A stretch of DNA of 8,238 nt from an uncultured Collinsella sp. (GCA_902470925.1 CABRIF010000103.1:1-8238); one strand, 5' to 3'. Shown: positions 1 through 6,185, numbered from the stretch's first letter. Translations and numbers: made by a program. The notes: generated by a model from the letters alone, not told the origin.

Positions 1-52
1 ATTTAACTCTATTCTAATCTATTCTGCTTTATTGCGAAGGCCCGTCGCATCG

Positions 53-82
53 ACCGTTCGTCCGGAAAACGCGCCCGTTCGT
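53..82 (+). promoter_or_regulatory. Pair of LytTR-like direct repeats upstream of permease
   Basis: ACCGTTCGT (53-61) and CCCGTTCGT (74-82) are direct repeats separated by 12 bp, a pitch of 21 bp or two helical turns. The shared core CCGTTCGTC is identical in both. The first copy fits the published LytTR-family consensus [TA][AC][CA]GTTN[AG][TG] at all nine positions; the second misses only the first. LytTR regulators usually bind two such boxes separated by 12-13 bp. A site here would lie about 155-185 bp before the permease start. No convincing -35/-10 pair is visible between the boxes and the gene. The binding role is inferred. Confidence 0.4.
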
Positions 83-154
83 CTGCTATGCGCCGCCTTC
101 GGTCGAATCCTGCACCGGTGTTCGCGCCATGCCATCCTATCCTGCCCATAAGGG

Positions 155-171
155 GCCCCGCGGGACGGGGC
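155..171 (+). other. GC-rich hairpin in permease leader
   Basis: GCCCCG (155-160) and CGGGGC (166-171) form a perfect 6-bp stem with a 5-nt loop, about 65 nt before the permease start codon. It lacks a following T-run, so it is not an intrinsic terminator. It could be a leader structure or chance in GC-rich DNA. Confidence 0.25.
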
Positions 172-220
172 GCATCAAGAGGGGGATGCCAGCGGCTGCG
201 TGCGGCTGCATCCGCAACAC

Positions 221-230
221 AGAAAGGAGG
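221..230 (+). promoter_or_regulatory. Ribosome binding site fixing the permease start
   Basis: AGAAAGGAGG is a near-perfect Shine-Dalgarno sequence ending 6 nt before the ATG at 237. It rules out the in-frame upstream ATG at 129, which would add a 36-residue Arg/Pro/Gly-rich extension untypical of the family. Confidence 0.9.
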
Positions 231-236
231 CATGCA

Positions 237-1679
237 ATGGCAGACACCACCACCTCGGTTGAGTCGACGGGCATGAAGAAAACCCTATCGCTGTGGAACT
301 TCTTCACCATCGGCTTCGGCGCCATCATCGGTACCGGCTGGGTGCTGCAGGTCGGCGACTGGATGGTCGTGGGCGGCGGTCCGGTTCCCGCCATGATCGC
401 ATTCCTCATCGGGGCCATCGCCCTGGTGCCCATCGGAGCGGTGTTCGGCGAGCTCACGGCTGCCATCCCGGTTTCGGGCGGCATCGTTGAGTATGTCGAT
501 CGCACCTTCGGCCGCACGGCGTCCTACATCACCGGATGGTTCTTGGCGCTCGGCAACGGTATCCTATGCCCGTGGGAGGCCATCGCCATCTCCACGCTGG
601 TGTCCGACATGTTCGGCGGCCTGCCCGGTCTTGGGTGGCTGCGCGCCGTCAAGCTCTACACCATCCTGGGCGCCGACGTGTATCTGTTCCCCACGGTGAT
701 CGCGCTCGCGTTCGCCGGCTACGTGATCTATCTCAACTTCCGCGGCGCCAGCTCGGCCGCCAAGCTGCAGGCGTTCCTCACCAAGGCCCTGCTGTGCGGC
801 ATGCTGCTCGCCATGGGCGTGTCCATCTTCACCGGCTCGCCGTCCAACGCCATGCCAGTGTTCTCCCAGGTTTCCGGCGCCGGCGGCGGCGTGGCGGCAA
901 CTGAGAGCGGCAACCTGCTTGCCGGCATCGTCTCGGTGCTCGTGCTCACCCCGTTCTTCTACGCGGGCTTCGACACGATCCCGCAGCAGGCCGAGGAGGC
1001 TGCCGAGGGCCTGAACTGGAACAAGTTCGGCAAGATCATCTCGCTTGCGCTGCTTGCGGCGGGCGGCTTCTACATGGTGTGCATCTACTCGTTCGGCACG
1101 ATTCTGCCGTGGGCCGAGTTCGTTGAGCAGCCGGTGCCCGCGCTCGCGTGCCTCAAAAACATCAACATGATCCTGTATATCGCGATGCTGGTTATCGCCA
1201 CCCTTGGCCCCATGGGCCCGATGAACTCCTTCTACGGCGCCACGAGCCGCATCATGCTCGCCATGGGCCGCAAGGGCCAGCTGCCCGAGAAGTTCGCCGA
1301 GGTGGATGAGCGCTCCGGCGCGCCCAAGCTGGCGTGCGTGGTGCTTGCCGTGATCACCGTCGTGGGGCCGTTTTTGGGAAAGAACATGCTCATCCCGCTG
1401 ACCAACGTCTCGGCGCTCGCGTTCATCTTCTCCTGCACCATGGTGGCGCTCGCGTGCCTGCGCATGCGCTTCACCGAGCCCGATCTGCCGCGCCCCTACA
1501 AGGTTCCGGGCGGCAAGTTCGGCATCTGCCTGGCCATCGCCGCGGGCCTGCTCATCATCGGCCTGCTCGTCCTGCCGTTCAGCCCCGCCTCGCTCAATGC
1601 GGTGGAATGGGGCATCGTGCTGGGCTGGTTGGCCGTGGGCCTGGTGCTCATGTTCGTGACGAGGGCCCGCGCCCGGTAA
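237..1679 (+). CDS. APC-superfamily amino acid/amine permease
   Basis: This 480-residue integral membrane protein most likely imports, or exchanges, an amino acid, amine or small peptide-like amide across the cytoplasmic membrane. The hydropathy pattern suggests about 12 helices, roughly at residues 20-45, 52-72, 95-120, 148-168, 178-200, 225-247, 265-290, 312-345, 364-382, 387-408, 428-447 and 456-475. The broken helix 1 carries the APC substrate-binding signature GFGAIIGTGW (26-35), helix 6 carries FFYAGFD (240-246), and RPYKVPGG (419-426) before helix 11 is typical of PotE/COG0531 permeases. Length and topology are normal for the family. The start is set by a strong ribosome binding site. 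The next gene, 183 bp downstream on the same strand, is an amidohydrolase, which suggests the imported compound is hydrolysed inside the cell. The substrate cannot be read from sequence. Confidence 0.93.
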   Translation: MADTTTSVESTGMKKTLSLWNFFTIGFGAIIGTGWVLQVGDWMVVGGGPVPAMIAFLIGAIALVPIGAVFGELTAAIPVSGGIVEYVDRTFGRTASYITGWFLALGNGILCPWEAIAISTLVSDMFGGLPGLGWLRAVKLYTILGADVYLFPTVIALAFAGYVIYLNFRGASSAAKLQAFLTKALLCGMLLAMGVSIFTGSPSNAMPVFSQVSGAGGGVAATESGNLLAGIVSVLVLTPFFYAGFDTIPQQAEEAAEGLNWNKFGKIISLALLAAGGFYMVCIYSFGTILPWAEFVEQPVPALACLKNINMILYIAMLVIATLGPMGPMNSFYGATSRIMLAMGRKGQLPEKFAEVDERSGAPKLACVVLAVITVVGPFLGKNMLIPLTNVSALAFIFSCTMVALACLRMRFTEPDLPRPYKVPGGKFGICLAIAAGLLIIGLLVLPFSPASLNAVEWGIVLGWLAVGLVLMFVTRARAR

Positions 1680-1802
1680 GGCGCTCCGGCTCGGCGGGCG
1701 GCCTTCTCCTCGCGCGGCCTGCGACGCACCGCAAGTCCGCGTCCTCCCGCCGAGCTGCCCGCGCGTCTGCTCGCTGTTGTTGCGAGCAGTGCGCACGGCG
1801 TA

Positions 1803-1811
1803 TCCGTTCGT
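1803..1811 (+). promoter_or_regulatory. Third LytTR-like box, upstream of amidohydrolase
   Basis: TCCGTTCGT matches the LytTR-type consensus at all nine positions and shares CCGTTCGT with both boxes at 53-82. It lies 51 nt before the amidohydrolase start. No second box sits 21 bp to either side, so a complete site is not evident. A degenerate 9-mer like this is expected about four times per strand by chance in a window of this size. Confidence 0.2.
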
Positions 1812-1848
1812 ATGCATGGTCGCTGAAGGCGACCTCAACCGTTCCAAC

Positions 1849-1856
1849 AAAGGAGG
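1849..1856 (+). promoter_or_regulatory. Ribosome binding site of amidohydrolase
   Basis: AAAGGAGG lies 6 nt before the ATG at 1863 and is as strong as that of the permease. It indicates independent, efficient translation of this gene. Confidence 0.9.
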
Positions 1857-1862
1857 AACACT

Positions 1863-3146
1863 ATGGGCAAGAAGTATGCAATCGTCGGCGGCAAGCTCGT
1901 TGACGGCACCGGTGCTGAGCCGGTGGAGAACTCGCTGGTTCTGATAGGCGAGGATGGGCGTATCGAGTATGCCGGCAAGCACGAGGACGTGCCTGCCGAC
2001 GGCGGCTACGAGGTCATCGACGCCGCTGGCAAGACCGTCATGCCCGGCCTGATCGACACGCACCTGCACTTCTCCGGCAACCTCACCGACGACGATACCG
2101 ATTGGGTCATGCAGCCGCTGCTGGAGAAGCAGGCCGTGGCCGTCAAGCAGGCCTACGACTGCCTCACCCACGGCCTCACCACCGTGTGCGAGATCGGCCG
2201 CTTCGGTATCCAGGTGCGCGACTGCGTGAACAAGGGCGTGTTCAAGGGCCCGCGCATCTACGCCACGGGCCTGGGCTTTTGCCGCACCGCCGGACACGGC
2301 GACTCGCATCACTGCAGCCAGCTGGAGAACAAAGAGTCCCATCCGTGGGGCGACCAGGTTGACGGGCCGTGGGATCTGCGGAAGGCCGTGCGCCGTCGCC
2401 TGCGCGAGAACCCCGATGCCATCAAGATCTGGGCAACCGGCGGCGGCATCTGGCGCTGGGACTCCGGGCGCGACCAGCATTATTGCGCCGAGGAGATCAA
2501 GGCCGTGTGCGATGAGGCCAAGATGGTGGGTATCCCGGTGTGGAGCCACTCCTATAACTCCCACTCTGCGGCATACGATTCGGTGCGCTTCGGTTGCGAG
2601 CAGCTGATCCACGGCTTCGATATCGATGAGAAGACCATGGACCTCATGGCCGAGCAGGGCACGTTCTTCACGCCCACCATCGGCTTTTTGCCCACGTGGT
2701 ACTCCACCTATCCGCCGGTCTATGTGCCCGAGATTCACGACAAGTACGAGGGCACCCTGGTGGAGAAGGAGCTGCAGCGCAACTACGATTGCCTGCGCGA
2801 GGCCCGCAAGCGCGGCGTGATCTTCACCATCGGCTCGGATTCGTTCTCCTTCGTGACGCCCTACGGCTACGTGACGATCGACGAGATGTACGACTTCGTG
2901 GACAAGGTCGGCATCTCCCCGCTCGAGACCATCACCTGCGCCACCTTGAACGGCGCCAAGATGGCCCACTGCGAGGACGAGACCGGCTCTCTCGAGGCGG
3001 GCAAGTGCGCCGACCTGCTCATCGTCAACGGCGATCCGACGGCGAACATCCACGATCTGACGCCTGAGAACATGGATGTCATCATGAAGGATGGCTGGAT
3101 CGTCGACGCGGGGACGTTTGGGGAGAACAACAAGTACTCGGCATAA
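1863..3146 (+). CDS. Metal-dependent amidohydrolase, prolidase/imidazolonepropionase-like
   Basis: This 427-residue enzyme has no signal peptide and should act in the cytoplasm, hydrolysing an amide, peptide or cyclic amide bond at a binuclear metal centre. The N-terminal beta-sandwich strand (AIVGGKLVDGTG, 6-17) and the C-terminal ADLLIVNGDP (383-392) are typical of the amidohydrolase superfamily (COG1228 type). The metal ligands are all visible: H67 and H69 in DTHLHF, K188 in KIWATGGG as the expected carboxylated lysine, H229 in WSHS, H250 in IHGFD, and D326 in GSDSF. This set matches the Xaa-Pro/Xaa-Arg dipeptidase-like branch rather than urease or the N-acyl-D-amino-acid deacylases. Length is normal and nothing appears truncated. 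It follows a permease on the same strand and probably processes the imported substrate. The exact substrate is unknown; a dipeptidase, an N-acyl amino acid hydrolase or a ring-opening enzyme are all possible. Confidence 0.92.
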   Translation: MGKKYAIVGGKLVDGTGAEPVENSLVLIGEDGRIEYAGKHEDVPADGGYEVIDAAGKTVMPGLIDTHLHFSGNLTDDDTDWVMQPLLEKQAVAVKQAYDCLTHGLTTVCEIGRFGIQVRDCVNKGVFKGPRIYATGLGFCRTAGHGDSHHCSQLENKESHPWGDQVDGPWDLRKAVRRRLRENPDAIKIWATGGGIWRWDSGRDQHYCAEEIKAVCDEAKMVGIPVWSHSYNSHSAAYDSVRFGCEQLIHGFDIDEKTMDLMAEQGTFFTPTIGFLPTWYSTYPPVYVPEIHDKYEGTLVEKELQRNYDCLREARKRGVIFTIGSDSFSFVTPYGYVTIDEMYDFVDKVGISPLETITCATLNGAKMAHCEDETGSLEAGKCADLLIVNGDPTANIHDLTPENMDVIMKDGWIVDAGTFGENNKYSA

Positions 3147-3148
3147 GG

Positions 3149-3241
3149 GCAACAACCCGTCCGGAAGCCCCGGATGGTTCCCTTCGGGCGTGGCTTCGCG
3201 AAACGCCCTTCGGGAATCCATCCGGGGCTTCCTGCTGTTGC
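3149..3241 (+). repeat. Large hairpin directly after the amidohydrolase stop
   Basis: Only 2 nt after the stop codon, GCAACA (3149-3154) can pair with TGTTGC (3236-3241). Inside this, a perfect 15-bp stem joins 3163-3177 and 3218-3232. It continues with TTCCC/GGGAA (one bulged T), a 3x3 TTC/TTC internal loop and GGGCG/CGCCC closing on the 13-nt core. No T-run follows at once, so it is not a textbook terminator. It may protect the 3' end of the message or slow polymerase. It is also the first unit of the repeat array. Confidence 0.7.
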
Positions 3242-3598
3242 TCCTTTACCTCGCGGGCGAAAAGGGGTTGGTCCCGTTGGGTGATGGGGTCGATGCGTTT
3301 TCGGTGACCGGGAGTCTCCTTCGGGTGTGGCTTCGCGAAACGTTTGGGGCGGCCTTGGAGATTCCCTTCGGGTGTGGCTTCGCGAAACGTCTGAGGTGAC
3401 CTTGGAGATTCCCTTCGGGTGTGGCTTCGCGAAACACCCTTCGGGAATCTCCAAGGTCGCTCGCCGTGGCTTCGCGAAATGCCCTCCGGGAATCTCCGGG
3501 GCCGTGCGCTGTAGCTTCGCGAAGCACCCTCCGGGAATCTCCGGGGCCGTGCGCTGTGGCTTCGAGAAACGTCCTTCGGGAGTCCATCCGGGGCTTCC
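3163..3598. repeat. Nested palindromic repeat array (REP/MITE-like), seven cores
   Basis: The 13-bp core TGGCTTCGCGAAA or a close variant occurs at 3191, 3328, 3375, 3422, 3467, 3512 and 3557. After the first 137-bp gap the pitch is 47, 47, 45, 45 and 45 bp. Left arms (CCTTGGAGATTCCC at 3353 and 3400) precede cores 3 and 4, and right arms (GGGAATCTCC at 3443, 3488, 3533) follow cores 4, 5 and 6, so core 4 is the axis of symmetry. Around it, 3398-3413 and 3443-3458 pair perfectly over 16 bp, with a further GGGTGT/ACACCC stem inside, making a 61-nt hairpin. The outer ends, GGAAGCCCCGGATGG at 3163 and its exact reverse complement at 3584-3598, are 15-bp inverted repeats. The region has no credible gene: change of pitch from 47 to 45 bp breaks every reading frame and there are no ribosome binding sites. 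Confidence 0.88.
3191..3263 (+). repeat. 73-bp direct repeat, left copy
   Basis: This stretch recurs at 3557-3629 with six mismatches by hand alignment. It includes the core, a right arm (CCATCCGGGGCTTCC) and a tail ending GGGCGAAAA that lies outside the palindromes. Four of the differences in the last 53 bp are all transitions. The two copies bracket the array interior, suggesting duplication of a whole element followed by drift. Confidence 0.85.
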
Positions 3599-3629
3599 TG
3601 CTGCTGCTCCTTTGCCTCGTGGGCGAAAA
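3557..3629 (+). repeat. 73-bp direct repeat, right copy
   Basis: Right partner of the copy at 3191-3263, offset by exactly 366 bp. Its core carries one change (TTCGAGAA instead of TTCGCGAA), which breaks the 8-bp self-complementary apex present in the left copy. Confidence 0.85.
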
Positions 3630-3697
3630 AAAGAGGCATTGACTTGCGTTGACACCTCTAATCTGAACACGCTTTTTGTCTTATAGGCCGTAAAAGA
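3630..3697. other. AT-richer island between array and terminator
   Basis: This 68-bp stretch is clearly poorer in GC than its surroundings. It has TTGAC twice at a 10-bp pitch (3639 and 3649; the second reads TTGACA) and a T5 run at 3673-3677. TTGACA has no acceptable -10 at 16-18 bp, so a promoter is not supported. No RNA gene is recognised. Confidence 0.3.
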
Positions 3698-3732
3698 AAT
3701 GCGAGGGGCTTCCGTTGGGAGCTCCTCGCATT
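3698..3732. terminator. Bidirectional intrinsic terminator between convergent genes
   Basis: AATGCGAGG (3698-3706) pairs with CCTCGCATT (3724-3732). The stem continues inward through GGCTTCC/GGGAGCT with two wobble pairs, giving about 16 bp closed by a 3-nt loop. On the minus strand it is followed by TCTTTTAC, joining the stem's TTT into a good U-tract; on the plus strand by GTTTGTGG, which is weaker. It lies downstream of both the amidohydrolase (+) and the surface protein gene (-) and can serve both, with the better signal for the surface gene. Confidence 0.82.
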
Positions 3733-3755
3733 GTTTGTGGTGAGGACGTTTTGCC

Positions 3756-3862
3756 CTGATGGCCTCGGATGGTTTCCGGGAGGGCGCATTGCCTCTGATG
3801 GCCTCGGGTGGTTTCCGGGGGAGGCTGCGCGGAAGGCGCGCCCGGAGGGGGCCATCCGAGGC
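3756..3862. repeat. Second GC-rich repeat with direct and inverted copies
   Basis: CTGATGGCCTCGGATGGTTT followed by CCGGG (3756-3780) recurs at 3795-3819 with one mismatch, a 39-bp pitch. GCCTCGGATGG (3762-3772) also has an exact reverse complement at 3852-3862, so the block can fold as a large hairpin in the 3' untranslated region of the surface gene, starting 9 nt beyond its stop codon. The GGATGGTTYCC segment is shared with the left end of the main array (3172-3182), suggesting a related element. Confidence 0.65.
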
Positions 3863-3871
3863 TGTGTGCGG

Positions 3872-6169
3872 TTACTTCGAGCGGTTGCGGTCGCAGCGCT
3901 TGCCTGTGGCCTCAGCAGCACGGCGTGTGCGCTGGAAGGTCAGGGCCGCTGCCAAGGGCACGAAGGCCGCGGCGGCAAGGATGCCCGCCAGGCCGGAGGT
4001 GTCGCCGGTCTTGGGGAGCTTGGCCGAGCTCTGCGGCTTGTTCGGCTTGTCGCTCGGCTTCTTCGGCTTATCGTGCGGCTTGTTCGGCGTAGGGTTCTTG
4101 GTGTTGGTGACGGTGAAGCCGCTGGCCGCATCGCCGGTTACCTTGGACGTGTAGCCCTCCACGGCGTCCTCCACGACGGTGTAGACGATCTTATGGTCGT
4201 CCTGCTTCTTGAGCAGCTCGTCGAACGAGCCGGTCCAGTTGCCCTCCTGGGTGAGCGTGAGGGTCTTGCCCGTGTCGACACCGTCGGCGAGCAGGTGGAC
4301 GGTGACCGCATCGCCCGTGCCGCCGACCCACTTCTTGGTGACGGGGATGGAGACCGTCTCGGGCTTGGGTGCATTGGTGACCGTGGCCGACATCTTCTTG
4401 GCATCGGCATCGGTGGCGATGCTGCTATAGCTGATCTTCCAGGTGTTCGTGGGCTCGGTGGGGCTCACGGTGCCGTCCTCGGCAACGGTGCCCTCCATCA
4501 CGGCCACGCTCTTCACGGACGCCGGGTCGGGCAGGCCCGTGAACGAGCCGTGGTAGCCGTTGTCGGCGGTGAGCATCACGTAGTCGAGGGGCTCGCCGTT
4601 AATAACGAGGTAGACGGGGACGTCCCCACGCTCGGATGCCTCGACGGCGTCGTCCCACGCCTTGTCTACGGTCAGCTCCCACTCCTCCTTGATACCGGAG
4701 GCGAAGCTGCCGTTGGTGGCGATGCCGCCGCCAGATTTGGAGGTGTTGCCGGTGATAATCGTGGTCGCCGCTGCGAGGGCCGCTGCCTTCGCGCCCTCGG
4801 ATGGCATCGCCTTCAGGGCACGGGAAACCCGCACGCCGTCCACCAGCACCGGCTCGCCGGGGTTCATGGCGTCAAAGCGCGGCGCGGCTGGGTCGGCGTC
4901 CCATTTGCCCCAGAAGCCGGAGCCATGGGGATTGTAGGTGATACCGCCGTCGCGGTAGAAGGTGGTGAGGCCTCCGCCGAGCATGCGGCTCGCGACCGTG
5001 ACGACGGCTCCCTCGCTGGCCGACTGGTCGAGGTTCACGAAGTCCTCGCCGGCGCCGGGGTTGCCCGAGACGGTGTTGTCGAAGACGGCCATGCCGTCGG
5101 TGACGTTGACCGTGGCCTTGCTGGTGGGGCAGCACCACAGGCCGCCGCCCATGAGGGTGGCGGTGTTGCCGGTGACGAGCGCGCCATCGATGTGTGCGAG
5201 TGCGCGGGTCGAATCGATGTAGATGCCGCCGCCGAAGTTCCCGGCGGTGTTGTTGGTGATGGTGCCGGCGTAGATGTTGAGGGCCTCGACGTCCTGGGCG
5301 GAGATGCCGCCGCCCGAGCCGGCGGTGGTGTTGCCCGTGATGGTGCCGCCCGTCATCTCAAGGCGCGATTTCGTGTTCACGTAGATGCCCGACCCGCCGT
5401 TGTTCGAGATCGTTCCGCCGCTGAACGTGACGCTCGAGGAGAACACGCCCTGGATGCCGGTGCCGGCGTTGTGGTCGATGGTTCCGCCACTCATGATGAC
5501 GCTCGAGCGCGATGCGATGACGGCGACATGCGTTGCGTTGTTGGTGATGGTCCCGCCGCTCAGCTTGAAGGTCGAGCCCTTGTTCGCATCGTTTTCCATG
5601 ACGACGACCGCGGCAGCGGCGACGGAGGCGTGCTCGGCGATCGTTTGGTCTGCGATGATGCCGCCGGACATGGTGAAGTCACCGCCGCGAACCACGACCA
5701 CGCCCTCGAAACCCGCCTTGACGGGGCCGCCGGTAAGCGTGCCGTGGCGCAGGTCGAGCGAGCCGGTCACCGTGGCGATCGAGCCCTGCTGCGCTGCTTG
5801 GATGCTGGTGCCCTTGAACACGAGGTGGTCGTCGGCCGTGGCAGCGATGGTGAGCGCGCCGTCCACCTGGAACATGGGCTCGGCAGTGCTGGAGAGGGTG
5901 CGGGCGCTTCCGTCGTCGGTCACGGTGACGGTCTTGCCGGCGGGGATGTTGATGGTCGCGTCGAGCGCGAGGTCGGACGTAATCGTGACGGTGCCGCCGT
6001 CGGGTGCGTCGTCGATCTGCTTCTGGAGCGTGGCGGCCGCCGATGCCTTGGCGGCGTTGCCGGAGGCAGCTTCGGCCTCGGCTGCAGCGGCCCGGCCGAC
6101 ACCTCCCAGCATGCACACGCTGAGCGCAACCAGTACGCCCATGACGTAGGTCAGTATTCGTTTTCTCAT
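3872..6169 (-). CDS. LPXTG cell-wall-anchored surface protein, beta-helix plus two CnaB domains
   Basis: This 765-residue secreted protein should be displayed on the cell wall, probably as an adhesin or matrix-binding factor. Residues 1-30 form a Sec signal peptide (MRKR, hydrophobic core, then AAAA). Residues about 50-490 are a right-handed beta-helix with SGGTITNN-type turns; four rungs at residues 203, 226, 249 and 272 are spaced by exactly 23. Two CnaB-type domains follow: about 495-600 (LTVDKAW to TVTNAP) and 605-691 (VTKKW, YTVVEDA, TVTNT), where Lys, Glu and Asn fit an intramolecular isopeptide bond. A Pro/Lys-rich wall spacer (692-716), the sortase signal LPKTG (718-722), a hydrophobic helix (about 726-745) and a basic tail complete the anchor. 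The tail, about 20 residues with a cysteine, is longer than usual. The start at 6169 is preferred over the upstream in-frame ATG at 6358 because it directly begins the signal peptide and has GGAAAGG 9 nt before it. The ligand is unknown. Confidence 0.93.
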   Translation of the reverse strand: MRKRILTYVMGVLVALSVCMLGGVGRAAAAEAEAASGNAAKASAAATLQKQIDDAPDGGTVTITSDLALDATINIPAGKTVTVTDDGSARTLSSTAEPMFQVDGALTIAATADDHLVFKGTSIQAAQQGSIATVTGSLDLRHGTLTGGPVKAGFEGVVVVRGGDFTMSGGIIADQTIAEHASVAAAAVVVMENDANKGSTFKLSGGTITNNATHVAVIASRSSVIMSGGTIDHNAGTGIQGVFSSSVTFSGGTISNNGGSGIYVNTKSRLEMTGGTITGNTTAGSGGGISAQDVEALNIYAGTITNNTAGNFGGGIYIDSTRALAHIDGALVTGNTATLMGGGLWCCPTSKATVNVTDGMAVFDNTVSGNPGAGEDFVNLDQSASEGAVVTVASRMLGGGLTTFYRDGGITYNPHGSGFWGKWDADPAAPRFDAMNPGEPVLVDGVRVSRALKAMPSEGAKAAALAAATTIITGNTSKSGGGIATNGSFASGIKEEWELTVDKAWDDAVEASERGDVPVYLVINGEPLDYVMLTADNGYHGSFTGLPDPASVKSVAVMEGTVAEDGTVSPTEPTNTWKISYSSIATDADAKKMSATVTNAPKPETVSIPVTKKWVGGTGDAVTVHLLADGVDTGKTLTLTQEGNWTGSFDELLKKQDDHKIVYTVVEDAVEGYTSKVTGDAASGFTVTNTKNPTPNKPHDKPKKPSDKPNKPQSSAKLPKTGDTSGLAGILAAAAFVPLAAALTFQRTRRAAEATGKRCDRNRSK

Positions 6170-6178
6170 CTTCCCCAG

Positions 6179-6185
6179 CCTTTCC
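6179..6185 (-). promoter_or_regulatory. Ribosome binding site of surface protein gene
   Basis: On the minus strand GGAAAGG lies 9 nt before the ATG at 6169. It is weaker than those of the plus-strand genes but supports the signal-peptide start. Confidence 0.55.

Larger units (their letters stand above)
1680..1862 (+). other. Spacer between permease and amidohydrolase with two hairpins
   Basis: No gene fits here. CTGCTCGC (1767-1774) and GCGAGCAG (1782-1789) make a perfect 8-bp stem with a 7-nt loop. GGTCGC (1818-1823) and GCGACC (1829-1834) make a perfect 6-bp stem with a 5-nt loop, ending 14 nt before the Shine-Dalgarno. Neither is followed by a T-run, so readthrough from the permease is possible. 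They may act as processing or attenuation structures that tune the two genes differently. This role is inferred. Confidence 0.45.

Noticed and set aside
564..3221. Very long minus-strand open frame (885 codons) opposite permease and amidohydrolase
   Set aside because: It lies antisense to two genes with clear family motifs and strong ribosome binding sites. Its product is His/Arg/Gly/Ala-rich low-complexity sequence, typical of the shadow frame of high-GC genes.
3191..3569. CRISPR array
   Set aside because: The pitch is regular, but the intervals between cores are near-copies of one another rather than unique spacers, and no cas gene is present.
3082..3670. Repeat-encoded frames such as one with 15-residue DSRR-FREATA repeats on the minus strand, and 102-119-codon frames on the plus strand
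   Set aside because: They exist only because 45-bp units are divisible by three. The 47-bp units shift the frame, several frames are open at once, and there is no ribosome binding site.
3649..3686. Promoter from TTGACA (3649) and TTATAG (3681)
   Set aside because: The spacer would be 26 bp, far outside the 16-18 bp range, and no gene follows on that strand.
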